Origin: Bacteroidota bacterium
GTDB lineage: Bacteria; Bacteroidota; Bacteroidia; Cytophagales; Cytophagaceae
DNA length: 64,000 bases
Direction: 5' to 3'
NCBI GenBank assembly: GCA_023458555.1
Contig: JAEWYS010000014.1
Span: 124,001-188,000 of the forward strand
Shown here: positions 25,372-36,200 of the stretch, in pieces
Layout of the letters: every line of letters starts with the position of its first letter
Numbering within the stretch: position 1 is the first letter of the stretch
Translations under genes and position numbers: made by a program
Notes under the pieces: generated by a model
The model's input: only the letters and a program-made list of their open reading frames with translations
Databases searched by the model: none
What the model was told of the DNA's origin: nothing

Positions 25372-28300
25372 ATGTTTAGCAAATTTATTCAAAGGCCGGT
25401 GCTTGCGATAACAATTTCCCTTGCCATCATTTTTCTGGGAATATTGGCCATAAACACGAGACCGGTATCACAATTTCCCGACATCGCGCCTCCCAGGGTG
25501 AATATTTTTATCGCCTATCCGGGCTCAAGCGCTGATGTTCTTGTAAAATCCACGCTTGTCCCTCTCGAAAGAGCAATCAATGGAGTACAGGGCATGCAAT
25601 ATATCATATCCGATGCTACAAGCGCCGGAGAGGCTACTATACAGATTGTATTTGAACCCGGTACAGATCCTAACGCAGCAGTTGTTAATGTAAAGACCAG
25701 GGTGGATCAGGTAATGAACAATCTCCCGCCTCTGGTTCAGCGCGAAGGGGTTATCATTACTCCTATCCAGCCCAGTATGCTGATGTATGTAAACCTGTAC
25801 AGTACGGATAAAAATGCCGATGAGAAGTTTCTGTACAATTATGCCAATGTTCATATATTGCCTGAGCTACAGCGAATCAGCGGTATGGGACGCGCCCAGA
25901 TACTGGGAAGCCGCCAGTACGCCATGCGCATCTGGCTGAAACCGGACAGGATGAGAGCCTACAATGTCTCCACAGAAGAAATCATGCAGGCTCTTGACGA
26001 ACAAAGTGTCATTGGCAGACCGGGCAGACTGGGGCAAAGCTCAGGAAAAACCGCACAATCTCTGGAATATGTATTGACTTACAAAGGCCGGTTCAACAAA
26101 CCGGAGGAATATGAAGAGATTATCATCAGAGCCAATACCGAAGGAGAAATTCTCAAGCTGAAAGATCTCGCAGAAATAGAACTGGGCAGTGAATTTTTCG
26201 ATATTTATTCCAACAAAGATGGTTATCCTTCCGCCTCTATTGTTTTGAAACAGAATTTTGGAAGCAACGCCAGTAAAGTGATCGATGGAGTAAAGCACAA
26301 ATTGCAAGAGCTGGAAAATGATTTTCCTCCGGGAATGAGCTATGAGATCAACTATGATGTTTCAAAATTTGTCAATGCATCCATAGACAAAGTACTTCAT
26401 ACACTGGTGGAAGCCTTTGTGCTGGTAGCGCTGGTTGTATTTCTTTTTCTGGGAGACTGGCGCTCTACGCTTATTCCGACGCTGGCAGTACCTGTATCAC
26501 TCATCGGAGCATTTGTATGTATGCAGCTTTTCGGACTCACGATCAATCTGATTACCCTCTTCGCCCTGGTTCTGGCTATTGGTATTGTGGTAGACGATGC
26601 TATTGTGGTAGTAGAAGCTGTGCATGCCAAAATGGAAGAGGAACATCTCTCTCCTTACAAGGCTGTAAAAAAAGTACTGGGTGAGATCAGCGGAGCCATT
26701 ATCGCGATCACGCTGATCATGACAGCTGTATTTGTGCCTGTCGCGTTCATGACAGGCCCTGTCGGAATTTTTTACCGGCAGTTCTCCATTACAATGGCCA
26801 GCGCCATTGTGCTTTCAGGCGTAGTCGCTCTTACGCTGACTCCGGTGCTTTGTGCCATGATTCTGAAAAACAATCACGGGAAACCAAGAAAAAAAACTCC
26901 GGTTAATCTGTTTATTGACTGGTTCAACAGAACATTTGAGAAAGTTACCGGAAAATACACGGGGCTGCTTCACCACATAGTAAACCGGAGAGTTATTACC
27001 TTCGGTATACTGGCAGCATTCGGTCTGGGAATTTTTGCCGTAAATAAACAGCTCCCGGCAGGATTTATCCCAAACGAGGATCAGGGAATGGTCTACGCTA
27101 TTATCCAGACTCCTCCGGGAAGCACGCTGGAAAGAACCAACGATATTGCCAGAAAACTGCAGCGAATCGCCGAAGAAGTGGACGGCATCCAGTCTGTCTC
27201 ATCACTGGCGGGATACGAAATTCTTACAGAAGGAAGAGGATCGAATGCCGGAACCTGTATTATCAACCTGAAAGACTGGTCCGATAGGCATCATTCCGTC
27301 CACGAAATCATTGAAGAGCTGGAAGAAAAGACCAGAAATCTGGGTGCTGTAATTGAATATTTCGAACCACCGGCTGTACCCGGTTACGGATCATCGGATG
27401 GATTTTCGCTCCGGTTGCTTGACAAAAGCAGCACTACAGACTATCAGGAGTTTGACAAAGTCAATAGTGATTTTATGGAAGCTCTGGGCAAACAAAAAGA
27501 GCTTGCCGGTCTGTTCACCTTCTATGCAGCTAACTACCCTCAGTACGAGCTGATCATAGACAATGAGCTGGCCATGCAGAAAGGTGTGTCGATCGGAAAA
27601 GCCATGGAAAATCTGGATATTCTGATTGGCAGTACATATGAACAGGGATTTATCAGATTCAATACATTTTTCAAGGTATATACCCAATCTGCACCGGAAT
27701 ACCGGAAACTGCCTTCCGATATACTGAATCTTTTCATCAAAAACGATCATGGTGAAATGGTGCCCTATTCGTCTTTTATGAAGATGAAAAAGACACAGGG
27801 CCCCAATGAGATTACCAGATTCAACCTTTACACTTCTTCTTCTATCAGGGGAGTTCCGGCTCCGGGGTATACCACCGGTGATGCGATCAAAACCATACAG
27901 GAAGTTGCTGCGCAGACTCTCCCCCACGGATATGATATCGCATGGGAAGGTCTCTCATATGACGAGGCAGCCAGAGGCAATGAAGCGCTCTATATTTTTA
28001 TGGTTGTATTGCTTTTTGTATATCTGGTGCTGGCCGCACAGTACGAAAGTTTTATCATACCTCTGGCTGTCGTTTTATCACTGCCAGCCGGAGTATTCGG
28101 CTCATTTCTGCTGCTTAAGCTAATGGGACTGGCCAACGATATATACGCCCAGATAGGTCTGATTATGCTGATCGGGCTGCTTGGTAAAAACGGGGTGCTG
28201 ATCGTTGAATTCGCTGTTCAGAAGCATCTGCAGGGGGCGACCGTACTGGAAGCTGCCATTGAAGGCGCCAAAGTTCGTTTCCGTCCCATTCTTATGACCT

Positions 28301-28551
28301 CCTTCGCTTTCATTGCAGGTCTGATTCCTCTGGTAGCCGCTACCGGGCCGGGGGCGCTGGGCAACAGGACCATCGGCTCTTCAGCGCTGGGCGGTATGCT
28401 CTTCGGAACGATCTTCGGAGTCATCATCGTACCTGGTCTCTATTATATCTTCGGTAGTCTGGCAGAAGGCAAAAAGCTTATAAAGGACGAAGACAAAAAT
28501 CCGTTGAGCGAAGATTTTGTGGAAAGAAAACCTGAAACCTCACTCACCTGA
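25372..28551 (+). CDS. RND multidrug efflux transporter, HAE1 (AcrB) family
   Basis: Inner-membrane proton-driven exporter of 1059 residues, the full length for AcrB-type pumps. Twelve membrane helices in two repeats flank two large periplasmic loops. The proton-relay Asp pair (Asp408-Asp409) lies in IVVDDAIVV of helix 4. The N-terminal helix motif FIQRPVLAI and the later GMVYAIIQTPPGSTLERT of the second porter loop are typical. The HAE1 family exports hydrophobic and amphiphilic compounds such as drugs, dyes, solvents and bile salts; the substrate here is unknown. The operon context with adaptor and channel supports a complete tripartite pump. Confidence 0.95.
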   Translation: MFSKFIQRPVLAITISLAIIFLGILAINTRPVSQFPDIAPPRVNIFIAYPGSSADVLVKSTLVPLERAINGVQGMQYIISDATSAGEATIQIVFEPGTDPNAAVVNVKTRVDQVMNNLPPLVQREGVIITPIQPSMLMYVNLYSTDKNADEKFLYNYANVHILPELQRISGMGRAQILGSRQYAMRIWLKPDRMRAYNVSTEEIMQALDEQSVIGRPGRLGQSSGKTAQSLEYVLTYKGRFNKPEEYEEIIIRANTEGEILKLKDLAEIELGSEFFDIYSNKDGYPSASIVLKQNFGSNASKVIDGVKHKLQELENDFPPGMSYEINYDVSKFVNASIDKVLHTLVEAFVLVALVVFLFLGDWRSTLIPTLAVPVSLIGAFVCMQLFGLTINLITLFALVLAIGIVVDDAIVVVEAVHAKMEEEHLSPYKAVKKVLGEISGAIIAITLIMTAVFVPVAFMTGPVGIFYRQFSITMASAIVLSGVVALTLTPVLCAMILKNNHGKPRKKTPVNLFIDWFNRTFEKVTGKYTGLLHHIVNRRVITFGILAAFGLGIFAVNKQLPAGFIPNEDQGMVYAIIQTPPGSTLERTNDIARKLQRIAEEVDGIQSVSSLAGYEILTEGRGSNAGTCIINLKDWSDRHHSVHEIIEELEEKTRNLGAVIEYFEPPAVPGYGSSDGFSLRLLDKSSTTDYQEFDKVNSDFMEALGKQKELAGLFTFYAANYPQYELIIDNELAMQKGVSIGKAMENLDILIGSTYEQGFIRFNTFFKVYTQSAPEYRKLPSDILNLFIKNDHGEMVPYSSFMKMKKTQGPNEITRFNLYTSSSIRGVPAPGYTTGDAIKTIQEVAAQTLPHGYDIAWEGLSYDEAARGNEALYIFMVVLLFVYLVLAAQYESFIIPLAVVLSLPAGVFGSFLLLKLMGLANDIYAQIGLIMLIGLLGKNGVLIVEFAVQKHLQGATVLEAAIEGAKVRFRPILMTSFAFIAGLIPLVAATGPGALGNRTIGSSALGGMLFGTIFGVIIVPGLYYIFGSLAEGKKLIKDEDKNPLSEDFVERKPETSLT

Positions 28552-28581
28552 ATGCTCAATCCTAACACGAACATCAATAAA

Positions 28582-30012
28582 ATGACGAATATAAAAATAT
28601 ATAAATCCGTACTGATCCTTTTGCTGATACCCGTATTCTGGGGCTGTCAAATGCCCGGAGCCGCGGTCAGAACGGAAAACAGATCCCTGCCTGCGAGTTA
28701 TCATAACTCGCAGGCCTCTGCCAATCCTGCAAAAATTAACTGGAAAGAATACTTTACTGATCCCAATCTGACGAATCTGATCGACACAGCATTGAAGAAT
28801 AATCAGGAATTGAACATTGTTTTGCAGGAAATCGAAATAAGCAGAAACGAAATAAGAGCGAAGAAAGGAGAATACCTGCCATCGGTAATTATAAGAGGAG
28901 GAGCTGGACTGGAAAAAGAAGCGAGGTTTACCAGAAACGGTGCTGTTGATGAAAACATTGACATTAAGCCCGGCACTCCGTTTCCTCATCCCTTTTCTGA
29001 CTATATGGTGGGTGCTTATGCCTCATGGGAGCTCGATATATGGAAAAAACTGCGCAATGCAAAAAAAGCGCAGGCATTCCGGTATTTATCCGAAATTGAG
29101 GGCAAAAACTTTCTTGTTACCAACCTGGTAGCGGAAATTGCCACCTCTTATTATGAGCTGATGGCCCTGGACAATCTGCTGGAAATAATCCGTAAAAACA
29201 TTGAAATACAAAACAATGCTTTACAGATAATCCGGCAGGAAAAAGAAGCAGCCCGGGTGACCCAGCTGGCTGTAAACCGGTTTGAAGCCCAGCTTCTCAA
29301 TACGGAAAACCTCCAGTATGCCGTACTGCAACAAATCACGGAAGCAGAAAACCGAATCAATTTTCTTACCGGAAGGTTTCCCAGTCCTATAACAAGAGAT
29401 TCAAAAAGCTTTAATACACTGGAAACAGATTCTGTCTATACAGGTATTCCATCGCAGTTGCTTGAGAATCGTCCGGATATACGACAGGCAGAATTACAAC
29501 TCGCGGCAGCCAGACTGGATGTCAAAGTGGCCAGAGCCAATTTTTATCCTTCCTTCAGAATTGAGGCAGGCACAGGTTTCAGAGCCTTCAATCCTGCTTA
29601 CCTTATAAATCCTGAATCCATCCTGTATTCGCTGGCCGGAGATTTTATGGCTCCCCTGATAAACAGAAACGCTATAAAAGCCACTTATAACAGTGCAAAT
29701 GCCAGGCAAATACAGGCCGTCTATAAATATGAAGAGACCCTGTTAAACGCTTATATTGAAGTTGTGAATCAACTGTCCAGAATCAACAACTTCGCCGGCA
29801 GCTATCAGGCCAAATCACGGGAATCAGAAATTCTCGCCCAGTCAGTCACGATTTCCGGCAACTTGTTCAGATCTGCCAGAGCTGATTACATGGAAGTCCT
29901 GCTGACACAACGGGAAGCGCTCGAATCCAAAATGGAGCTGATTGAAATCAAAATGAACCAACTGGGAGCCAAAGTATCCATGTACAAGGTATTGGGGGGC
30001 GGCTGGAATTAA
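28582..30012 (+). CDS. Outer-membrane efflux channel, TolC/NodT family
   Basis: The outer-membrane factor of the RND system, about 476 residues. The start is ambiguous: an ATG at 28552 directly follows the pump stop, but the ATG at 28582 gives the better lipoprotein signal (MTNIKIYKSVLILLLIPVFW then GC). The mature protein has the duplicated TolC fold, with helical coiled-coil pairs (LEIIRKNIEIQNNALQIIRQ) and the family motif LLENRPDIRQAELQLAAA near residue 300. Lipidation marks the NodT branch. The stop codon sits in the loop of a terminator hairpin, which ends the operon. Confidence 0.93.
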   Translation: MTNIKIYKSVLILLLIPVFWGCQMPGAAVRTENRSLPASYHNSQASANPAKINWKEYFTDPNLTNLIDTALKNNQELNIVLQEIEISRNEIRAKKGEYLPSVIIRGGAGLEKEARFTRNGAVDENIDIKPGTPFPHPFSDYMVGAYASWELDIWKKLRNAKKAQAFRYLSEIEGKNFLVTNLVAEIATSYYELMALDNLLEIIRKNIEIQNNALQIIRQEKEAARVTQLAVNRFEAQLLNTENLQYAVLQQITEAENRINFLTGRFPSPITRDSKSFNTLETDSVYTGIPSQLLENRPDIRQAELQLAAARLDVKVARANFYPSFRIEAGTGFRAFNPAYLINPESILYSLAGDFMAPLINRNAIKATYNSANARQIQAVYKYEETLLNAYIEVVNQLSRINNFAGSYQAKSRESEILAQSVTISGNLFRSARADYMEVLLTQREALESKMELIEIKMNQLGAKVSMYKVLGGGWN

Positions 30013-30026
30013 TTCCAGCCGCTTTT
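29999..30026 (+). terminator. Terminator of the RND operon, overlapping the stop codon
   Basis: A perfect 12-base-arm palindrome, GCGGCTGGAATT (29999-30010) with its complement to 30022, followed by TTTT. The TAA stop at 30010-30012 lies in the centre of the stem. Confidence 0.85.
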
Positions 30027-30065
30027 CTATCGGTTTCCGGAGAGATTATCTTATAGCCAGGTACA

Positions 30066-30851
30066 ATGACTGAATCGAAATTGTTTCTATTTCTTTCTCT
30101 GTTTCTTTTGCATCAACTTGCATTGGCTCAGATCAGTCCCCCGGGTATGGGGCTGACAAAAACCGCAGACTGGTTTGCAGCAGGTCTGAGACAGGACCTT
30201 GATACACTGAGTAGGTGGCAGTCCATGAGCTATGCAGGTATAGGAAGAAAAAGTACACCGGGCAGCTATAACCCGGTATTGAAACCAGCGATTGCAGTGG
30301 TAAATCAGGAGTTCTATCATCAGGTCTGCAAACGCTGGCAGTATTCATTTGCGCTCAGCTACCGGAGACAGGATGAATATCGGAAGACTCCGCCGTATGA
30401 GCACAGTAATCCTTCCATAAAACAGGAATTCAGATTATACGGAAGATGGTCTTATATGCTTCAGACGGCACGAATCAGGTTCACCACTACTGTAAGACAG
30501 GAATTCAGAAAATTTTATACTCCGGACTTCAGAAAACCTGACGAAGACTTTCAGCTTCGTTCGCGTTTCAGAATCCAGCTTGTTATCCATCTGGACACAA
30601 AAAAAATACACAGGCTCATTGCCGGCTCCGAACAGCTGTTTTCAATAAGCAGAGAAGCATATCCTGCTGCATGGACAGATTTTGCGTATCATGAAAGCCG
30701 GTTTTCTCTTTATTATTCCTTCTCTCCTGCCGCCTGTCCTTTCATTCTGAGCGCAGGGTATATGAACAATCTGATACGTCATGACCAAAGCTATCCGGCG
30801 CACTACCTCGCTCTGGATATTGTATTTATTAATCCGTTTTCGTCAAAGTAG
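30066..30851 (+). CDS. Outer-membrane beta-barrel protein, DUF2490-like
   Basis: A 261-residue exported protein with a signal peptide (FLFLSLFLLHQLALAQ). The rest consists of alternating amphipathic strands with aromatic ends, such as WQYSFALSYRRQDEY, RFTTTVRQEFRKFYTP and RLYGRWSYML, as expected of a small outer-membrane barrel of about 10 to 12 strands. It resembles DUF2490 proteins in length and pattern, though this is by eye. It lies 54 bases after the RND operon's terminator and so is probably a separate unit. No function is assigned. Confidence 0.6.
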   Translation: MTESKLFLFLSLFLLHQLALAQISPPGMGLTKTADWFAAGLRQDLDTLSRWQSMSYAGIGRKSTPGSYNPVLKPAIAVVNQEFYHQVCKRWQYSFALSYRRQDEYRKTPPYEHSNPSIKQEFRLYGRWSYMLQTARIRFTTTVRQEFRKFYTPDFRKPDEDFQLRSRFRIQLVIHLDTKKIHRLIAGSEQLFSISREAYPAAWTDFAYHESRFSLYYSFSPAACPFILSAGYMNNLIRHDQSYPAHYLALDIVFINPFSSK

Positions 30852-30918
30852 TATCCGGGCAAACAAGTCTGCGACATAATACCAATTCATAAAATGCAAT
30901 TCCTGTGCATAGGAACCG

Positions 30919-31326
30919 ATGCTATATTTACTGAAAAGACAAGCAATGACATTTAATACCTTTATGCCTCAGAGATTGAAATTCTTCTACCGGCAGGAGC
31001 TGATATGCTATCGTTCCAAACTCGTAAAATGTCACTGGCAGGAAGCCTGGAGCCATCTGGAGAGAGCCCATATCCTTGGCCAGCCATATCCGTATCAGCA
31101 CTCGGAAGTCCACTGGCTGATGCTTCGTTTCGGTTTTCTGATAAAAGACTGGAAAGAAATACGCGGACAGATACTCCGGCTGCTGGTCGGTGGCATAAAA
31201 TCGTTTGTCGGAAAAATTCCTGTGGGAAATACAGGTGGCGCCAGTGTTCCGCCATTAAAGCCAATGGAAATACCAGATGATCTGCTTCATATACTTCGTA
31301 CTCACGCAGGACAATATCGCATGTAA
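30919..31326 (+). CDS. DUF3703 protein
   Basis: A protein of 126 or 135 residues, depending on whether the ATG at 30946 or 30919 is used. The family signature is clear: HWQEAWSHLERAHILGQPYP in the middle and GKIPVGNTGGASVPPLKPM near the C-terminus. DUF3703 proteins are small, probably soluble, all-helical proteins of unknown function, often near transport or metal genes. Its end overlaps the end of the convergent GNAT gene by 25 bases, and there is no terminator between them. Confidence 0.85.
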   Translation: MLYLLKRQAMTFNTFMPQRLKFFYRQELICYRSKLVKCHWQEAWSHLERAHILGQPYPYQHSEVHWLMLRFGFLIKDWKEIRGQILRLLVGGIKSFVGKIPVGNTGGASVPPLKPMEIPDDLLHILRTHAGQYRM

Positions 31327-31754
31327 TACAGATCATATCCCTGAGCCCAGTAATCTCTGGTAATCTGTTCAAGAGAGAAGCCCTGCTTTGCATAAAACCC
31401 ATAAGCAAACTGCGAGGTTCTCACTATAATATCTGTAATTCCGGACATTTTTTTCAGATAGTCCAGACGAAACTTCAACAGCACCTTGCCAATTCCCTTT
31501 CCCTGATAATCCGGATCTATAAAATCCCAGCTTATGTTTGCTATCCGGCCATTATCTGCAAAGTTAATTCCTCCGGCTCCAACCAGAACTCCTGCTGATT
31601 CTGCTACAAAATAGGCTTCCAGATGCTGTTCAAGATAACTTTCAAAGCCCTTTACTTCATCCTCATCAAAGAACTCCGGAATATTTTTGCGAAAAATATG
31701 CATAAGAGCACTTTTATCAGTCTGCCGGTATTCTCTCAATTTTATTTCAGCCAT
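31302..31754 (-). CDS. GNAT-family N-acetyltransferase
   Basis: A 150-residue acetyl-CoA-dependent acetyltransferase of typical single-domain length. The acetyl-CoA pyrophosphate loop is DPDYQGKGIGKVLL near residue 84, after the strand pair GVLVGAGGINF and NISWDFI. The C-terminal half has the FAYGFYAKQGFSL motif of the family. The substrate is not known. It is convergent with the DUF3703 gene, with 25 bases of overlap at the 3' ends, and has its own promoter upstream. Confidence 0.88.
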   Translation of the reverse strand: MAEIKLREYRQTDKSALMHIFRKNIPEFFDEDEVKGFESYLEQHLEAYFVAESAGVLVGAGGINFADNGRIANISWDFIDPDYQGKGIGKVLLKFRLDYLKKMSGITDIIVRTSQFAYGFYAKQGFSLEQITRDYWAQGYDLYYMRYCPA

Positions 31755-31776
31755 ACAGCCAGGATACTTTACAGAA

Positions 31777-31807
31777 CAAATATATACATCTGTTTGCAGG
31801 CAAAAAA
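31777..31807 (-). promoter_or_regulatory. Promoter of the GNAT gene
   Basis: On the minus strand TATATTTG (31784-31777) matches TAnnTTTG, with a TTTTTTG-like element (31807-31801) 16 to 20 bases upstream. The -7 element lies 23 bases before the ATG. Confidence 0.5.
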
Positions 31808-31915
31808 CAGAATCAGGTAGAGATTTACTCTGTCTTTACCTGATATGACTTCCGGTGATAAATAAACTTAAACTCTTCCATATCCTTTTGACCATAATCC
31901 GGTTTGATAGTATTA

Positions 31916-33178
31916 ATGTCTGAAATGACCCCGACATACTGGAAGAGAAAATTCGCAATTATCTGGATCGGACAATTTTTGTCTTTGCTTAGCAGTTCCA
32001 TCGTCAATTTTGCCATCATTCTATGGTTAAGTATAGAAACGGGTTCTGCACAGGTACTGGCGCTTGCCGCAATCGCTGCCCTCCTTCCGCAGGCGGCGAT
32101 CGGTCCTTTTACCGGTGTATTTATTGATCGATGGAACCGGAAAAAAACAATGATTATTTCCGACGCTTTTATTGCCATTAGTACCCTTCTCATCGCGGCT
32201 TTATTTTATTTTCAGATCAGAGGTATACAGTATGTATATATTCTCCTGGCCATACGATCAGTGGGAGCCGCATTTCACATGCCGGCCATGCAAGCCTCCA
32301 TACCTCTTCTGGCCCCGTCATCCGAACTAACAAGAATAGCCGGAATCAATGAGGTCATACAATCCCTGTGCTCTATTGCCGGCCCTGCACTGGCAGCTTT
32401 ATGCATTAATCTGCTGCGTATTGAACAGGTTATGCTCATTGATGTCGCCGGAGCTCTGCTGGCATGTACATCTCTTCTTTTTGTCAGCATTCCCAACCCC
32501 GGAAAACAGGGAATAAAGCATCGGAACTTTATAAAGGAAATGAAAGAAACCTTTACAGCCGTAAGAGCCACCATTGGTATGCCCTGGCTGTTTCTTTTTT
32601 CGGTAATAAGCACCTTTTGCATTATGCCTATCAGCGTTCTTTTCCCCTTAATGACACTGGACCATTTCAAGGGCTCTCCCATACAGATCAGTCTTATTGA
32701 AATCGTCTGGGGAGTGGGAATGCTGATTGGCGGAATGGCAATGGGATTCCGAAAAAAACCGCTGAATCATGTCAGCCTGCTCAACAGCATGTATATTATA
32801 ATGGGAGTATCATTTGCTGTTTCGGGTATGCTGCCGGCAAGCGGCTATCTTTATTTTATAATTCTTACCGCATTAGGCGGAATAGCCGGAACTATCCATA
32901 ATACAGCCTTCACAGCCATCGTTCAGCTCAAAACCAAAGCCTCAGCGCTGGGAAGAGTGTTTTCAATGTACAATAGTGTAACAATGCTGCCTTCCCTGCT
33001 TGGATTACTGGGCACAGGCTTTATGGCAGATTATCTCGGACTGACATATTCATTCGTTTTGCTCGGAACGATCGTTTTTATGGCTGGACTTATATCCTTT
33101 TTTATACCAGCTCTCTGGAAACTCGGTCAAAGTTCCTTTCAGAAACGGTTTAATAAAAAACGGAGGCCGGAATTATAA
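31916..33178 (+). CDS. MFS exporter, MFS_3/enterobactin-exporter-like
   Basis: A 12-helix inner-membrane secondary transporter of 420 residues, starting at the ATG at 31916 (MSEMTPTYW); an upstream TTG in the same frame at 31904 is less likely. The N-terminus WKRKFAIIWIGQFLSLLSSS and the loop-2/3 motif FTGVFIDRWNRKKTM are typical of the group that includes macrolide exporters and EntS. The substrate is unknown. Its stop codon lies inside the loop of the terminator shared with the convergent GH8 gene. Confidence 0.88.
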   Translation: MSEMTPTYWKRKFAIIWIGQFLSLLSSSIVNFAIILWLSIETGSAQVLALAAIAALLPQAAIGPFTGVFIDRWNRKKTMIISDAFIAISTLLIAALFYFQIRGIQYVYILLAIRSVGAAFHMPAMQASIPLLAPSSELTRIAGINEVIQSLCSIAGPALAALCINLLRIEQVMLIDVAGALLACTSLLFVSIPNPGKQGIKHRNFIKEMKETFTAVRATIGMPWLFLFSVISTFCIMPISVLFPLMTLDHFKGSPIQISLIEIVWGVGMLIGGMAMGFRKKPLNHVSLLNSMYIIMGVSFAVSGMLPASGYLYFIILTALGGIAGTIHNTAFTAIVQLKTKASALGRVFSMYNSVTMLPSLLGLLGTGFMADYLGLTYSFVLLGTIVFMAGLISFFIPALWKLGQSSFQKRFNKKRRPEL

Positions 33179-33195
33179 ATTCCGGCCTCCGTTTT
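33157..33195. terminator. Bidirectional terminator between the MFS and GH8 genes
   Basis: An 18-base perfect stem (33157-33174 with 33178-33195, arm core CGGAGGCCGGAATT) with a three-base loop and T-runs on both strands. The MFS stop codon TAA (33176-33178) lies in the loop. Confidence 0.9.
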
Positions 33196-33216
33196 CAATA
33201 TCTCACCTGGAAAAGC

Positions 33217-36200
33217 TTATCTGATTTTCACAAGCTTGACAAATTTATTGCCTGTTTCCAGATGCAAAATCAGATTATATGCACCTGGCTCCATATCAGT
33301 ATTGATATATCCGGAGGTTCTTCCCGTCTTTACGATCCTTCCGCTCAGATCAACAAACGAATAGTTTACCTCTCCGGTCAGTCCCTCTACCTGTACATAG
33401 GTATTGAAAGGATTGGGATAACACTCAAGAGCAGACCCGATCAGTGATCCGGAAATACCGGTTATTCTATCTTCGTCAAACAGAACCATCGTACCCAACA
33501 AAGAAGGATTCTGCCAGGCATCGTCGTTGGGCGAAGCCCATGAAAGCTTTCCATCACGTGTACCACCGTTGTCATCGTCATTGATATGGATGTCAAAGCC
33601 ATGTAGCTGCCCTACCAATGGCGACCCCTGAAGGGTGGACCACGGAACTCTTGCCTCAAAAACATACCCTGTTGCTGTTCCGGTCATGACAAAACTAATT
33701 CCTGCTACAGAACGTCCGGACGGATTACGATGAATCTGAGTATCATTCCAGCGGAAGGTATATTGCACATCGCGAGCGCCATATGTAGTTGCTTTATTGT
33801 TGCCTATGTCAAAGAATAATTCTATACCGTCATCTTCGTAGACATCCTGGCTGTCGTTGACTTTAACATCATCTGTTACCACTGCCAGAATATAGAAATA
33901 CTGCTCATCCCACAGAGTTTTGAACCAGCCTGATAGATCAGCAGGCCCTGATACAGAAGGACGAATTTCAGTCTCAATATCCCTGCTGCTTACGTCATTC
34001 CATATCTCATCGATCTGTCCGTCAACAACAACAGGTACAGAGGTCTTATAGACAGGAAGATTATTGGATACAGAAACGGCAATCACTGCTCTCGGGCTTT
34101 CACAGCCATTGACTGTCTGGGAAACATAATAATTGGTAGTTCCTACAGAAGATGTTGATGGCGTCGGAGCAGAAGCCGAAGCCGTACCACCAGCTGCCGC
34201 CGCATACCATTTCAGGCCTATACCGGTAGCAATAAGCGGTGTAGCTGGTGCATTAAGCTCATACAATACAGGACTCGTCACCACAGGTGCAACCGGCGCT
34301 GCCTTAATCGTTACCTGTATATTGGCTCTCGGGCTTTCACATCCGCTTACGGTTTGCGATACCCAGAAATTCTGTGTTCCGGTATTAGCGGTATTCGGTC
34401 TGGGCGCTGTAGTTGAACCAGTTCCCCCGGTCGCCGCCGTATACCATCTTAAACCGGTTCCGGTAGCAGTAAGCAACGGAGCATTTTCTCCCTGGCAATA
34501 GCTTAGCGTAGGCACAACCTGGGGAGCAGAAGCAGCAGCTCCGACAGTAACCGTAATTCTTGCCCTGGCACTCTCACAACCATTAACAGTCTGCGATACC
34601 CAATAATTTTGTGTTCCGGCTGAACTTGTAGAAGGAGTCGGAGCAGTAGAATTTCCGCTTCCGCCTGTAGCAGCCGTATACCATTTCAAACCGGTTCCTG
34701 TAGCCGTAAGTCTGCTGGCCGTACTTCCAACACAATAGTTAACTGTTTCTGCAACAGCTGGTGCATTGGGAATCGCATTTACTACAAGAGTGCGGGCAGC
34801 GGATGTTGCGCTCGCATTAGTGTTATCATACGCTTTGGCTGTTATTGACAGTGTTCCGGCCGGAGCATTCGTCCAGTTATAGGTATATGGAGCAGAAGTG
34901 CGGGTTGTGATAAGCGTGGTTCCATGATAAAACTCCACTTTGCTTATTGATCCGTCCGGATCAGAAGCGGTAGCTGTAAGCGTAACAGAAGTACCTGCAC
35001 ATACCGTAGTATTATTAGCCGGAGCAGTCAGAGATACAGTCGGAAGCTGATTGTTTCCGCCACCCGAGGATGCTGCATACGGATTCCAGAAGTTTCCGGT
35101 CTGTACAAACAGACCAAGCATCTGAAGTATTTTGGAGAAATATGCAGGAGACGATACCGTCTTGTTCCTCGTATAAATGGCATTACAGAAGTTCTGATGT
35201 GCAGGGGTGTTAGAAGCCGCTAATGACAGAGCTCCTACCATTCCGACAAACGCGCCATTGTGATCACCATAGCCAGAACCATCATGATTCCGGTGATCAC
35301 CACCACTTACCTCACCTGCACCGCCCTGACTGATCCAGAAATCCACCTGACGGTTGACAATAGTCTGCATACTGGAAGCTGCTGCACCAAACCATATATA
35401 GTTGGTCGCCTGCCTCCAGGGAGCACGGCAGGCATCGTAGCCAAACTTGTCCCACTGAGTTCCAGAACCACTACAACCAGGCGAAGGTGGTCCGGAAGGA
35501 GTCGCCCAGTTAGTTGCAAGCCCGGAAGTAGAATGTGCGTTATTGACAAGCAGCTGCTCAGTAGCAGTTACCACTTTATCCCAGAAAGTATTGTCTGCAT
35601 GACCATTTTCTGCCATAAAAATTTTAAAGATTCTGGCATATCCCGGTGCCTGATAGGATGGATTCCGGCAATTGGGTTTCCACATATCCCCGTTTTCGAA
35701 AGTAAAATCTGATTTATTTATTTCATGATTCTTGATCGCATTGATAAGCGCTACCGCATCCGTTTTATAATTGTGCGGAGAAGTAGTATTCGGCCATTGA
35801 TGATTGGCTACGATAAGCGCCATGGCCGCATCAAGTTCCGCATCCGTGGCTCCATTTTCTCCGGAAACATTATTACAGCCATCAATTTTCCAATGCATTA
35901 CTCCATTGTGATTACGATGGTGCTTATAAAAAGCCCAAAGTCGATTGAATAGATCCTGATCCGCCGCATAAGCCGCCAGAAGCATGGAATAAGCGACACC
36001 TTCCGAGACTGTCTGATAAGGATTGTCAAATTTTACTCTGGCCATATTGTCGCCACAATTCTCGACATAATCCTCTTTCCAGTCATCATATATCGTCTTG
36101 ATTTCAGAAGCCGAACCAAATGCTCCTCCGATAGGCAGATTAGAAGGCATCAGACCATACTCGTAAGAAGAGTTAGATCCAAAGGGCCTGGTAGCTCCTG

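Noticed and set aside
31825..32193. Minus-strand open frame of 122 codons upstream of the GNAT gene
   Set aside because: Most of it is antisense to the start of the MFS gene, and no family motif was seen.
34133..34501. Plus-strand open frame of 122 codons, Val/Ala-rich
   Set aside because: Antisense to the Ig_7 repeats of the GH8 gene; the odd composition reflects the repeats.
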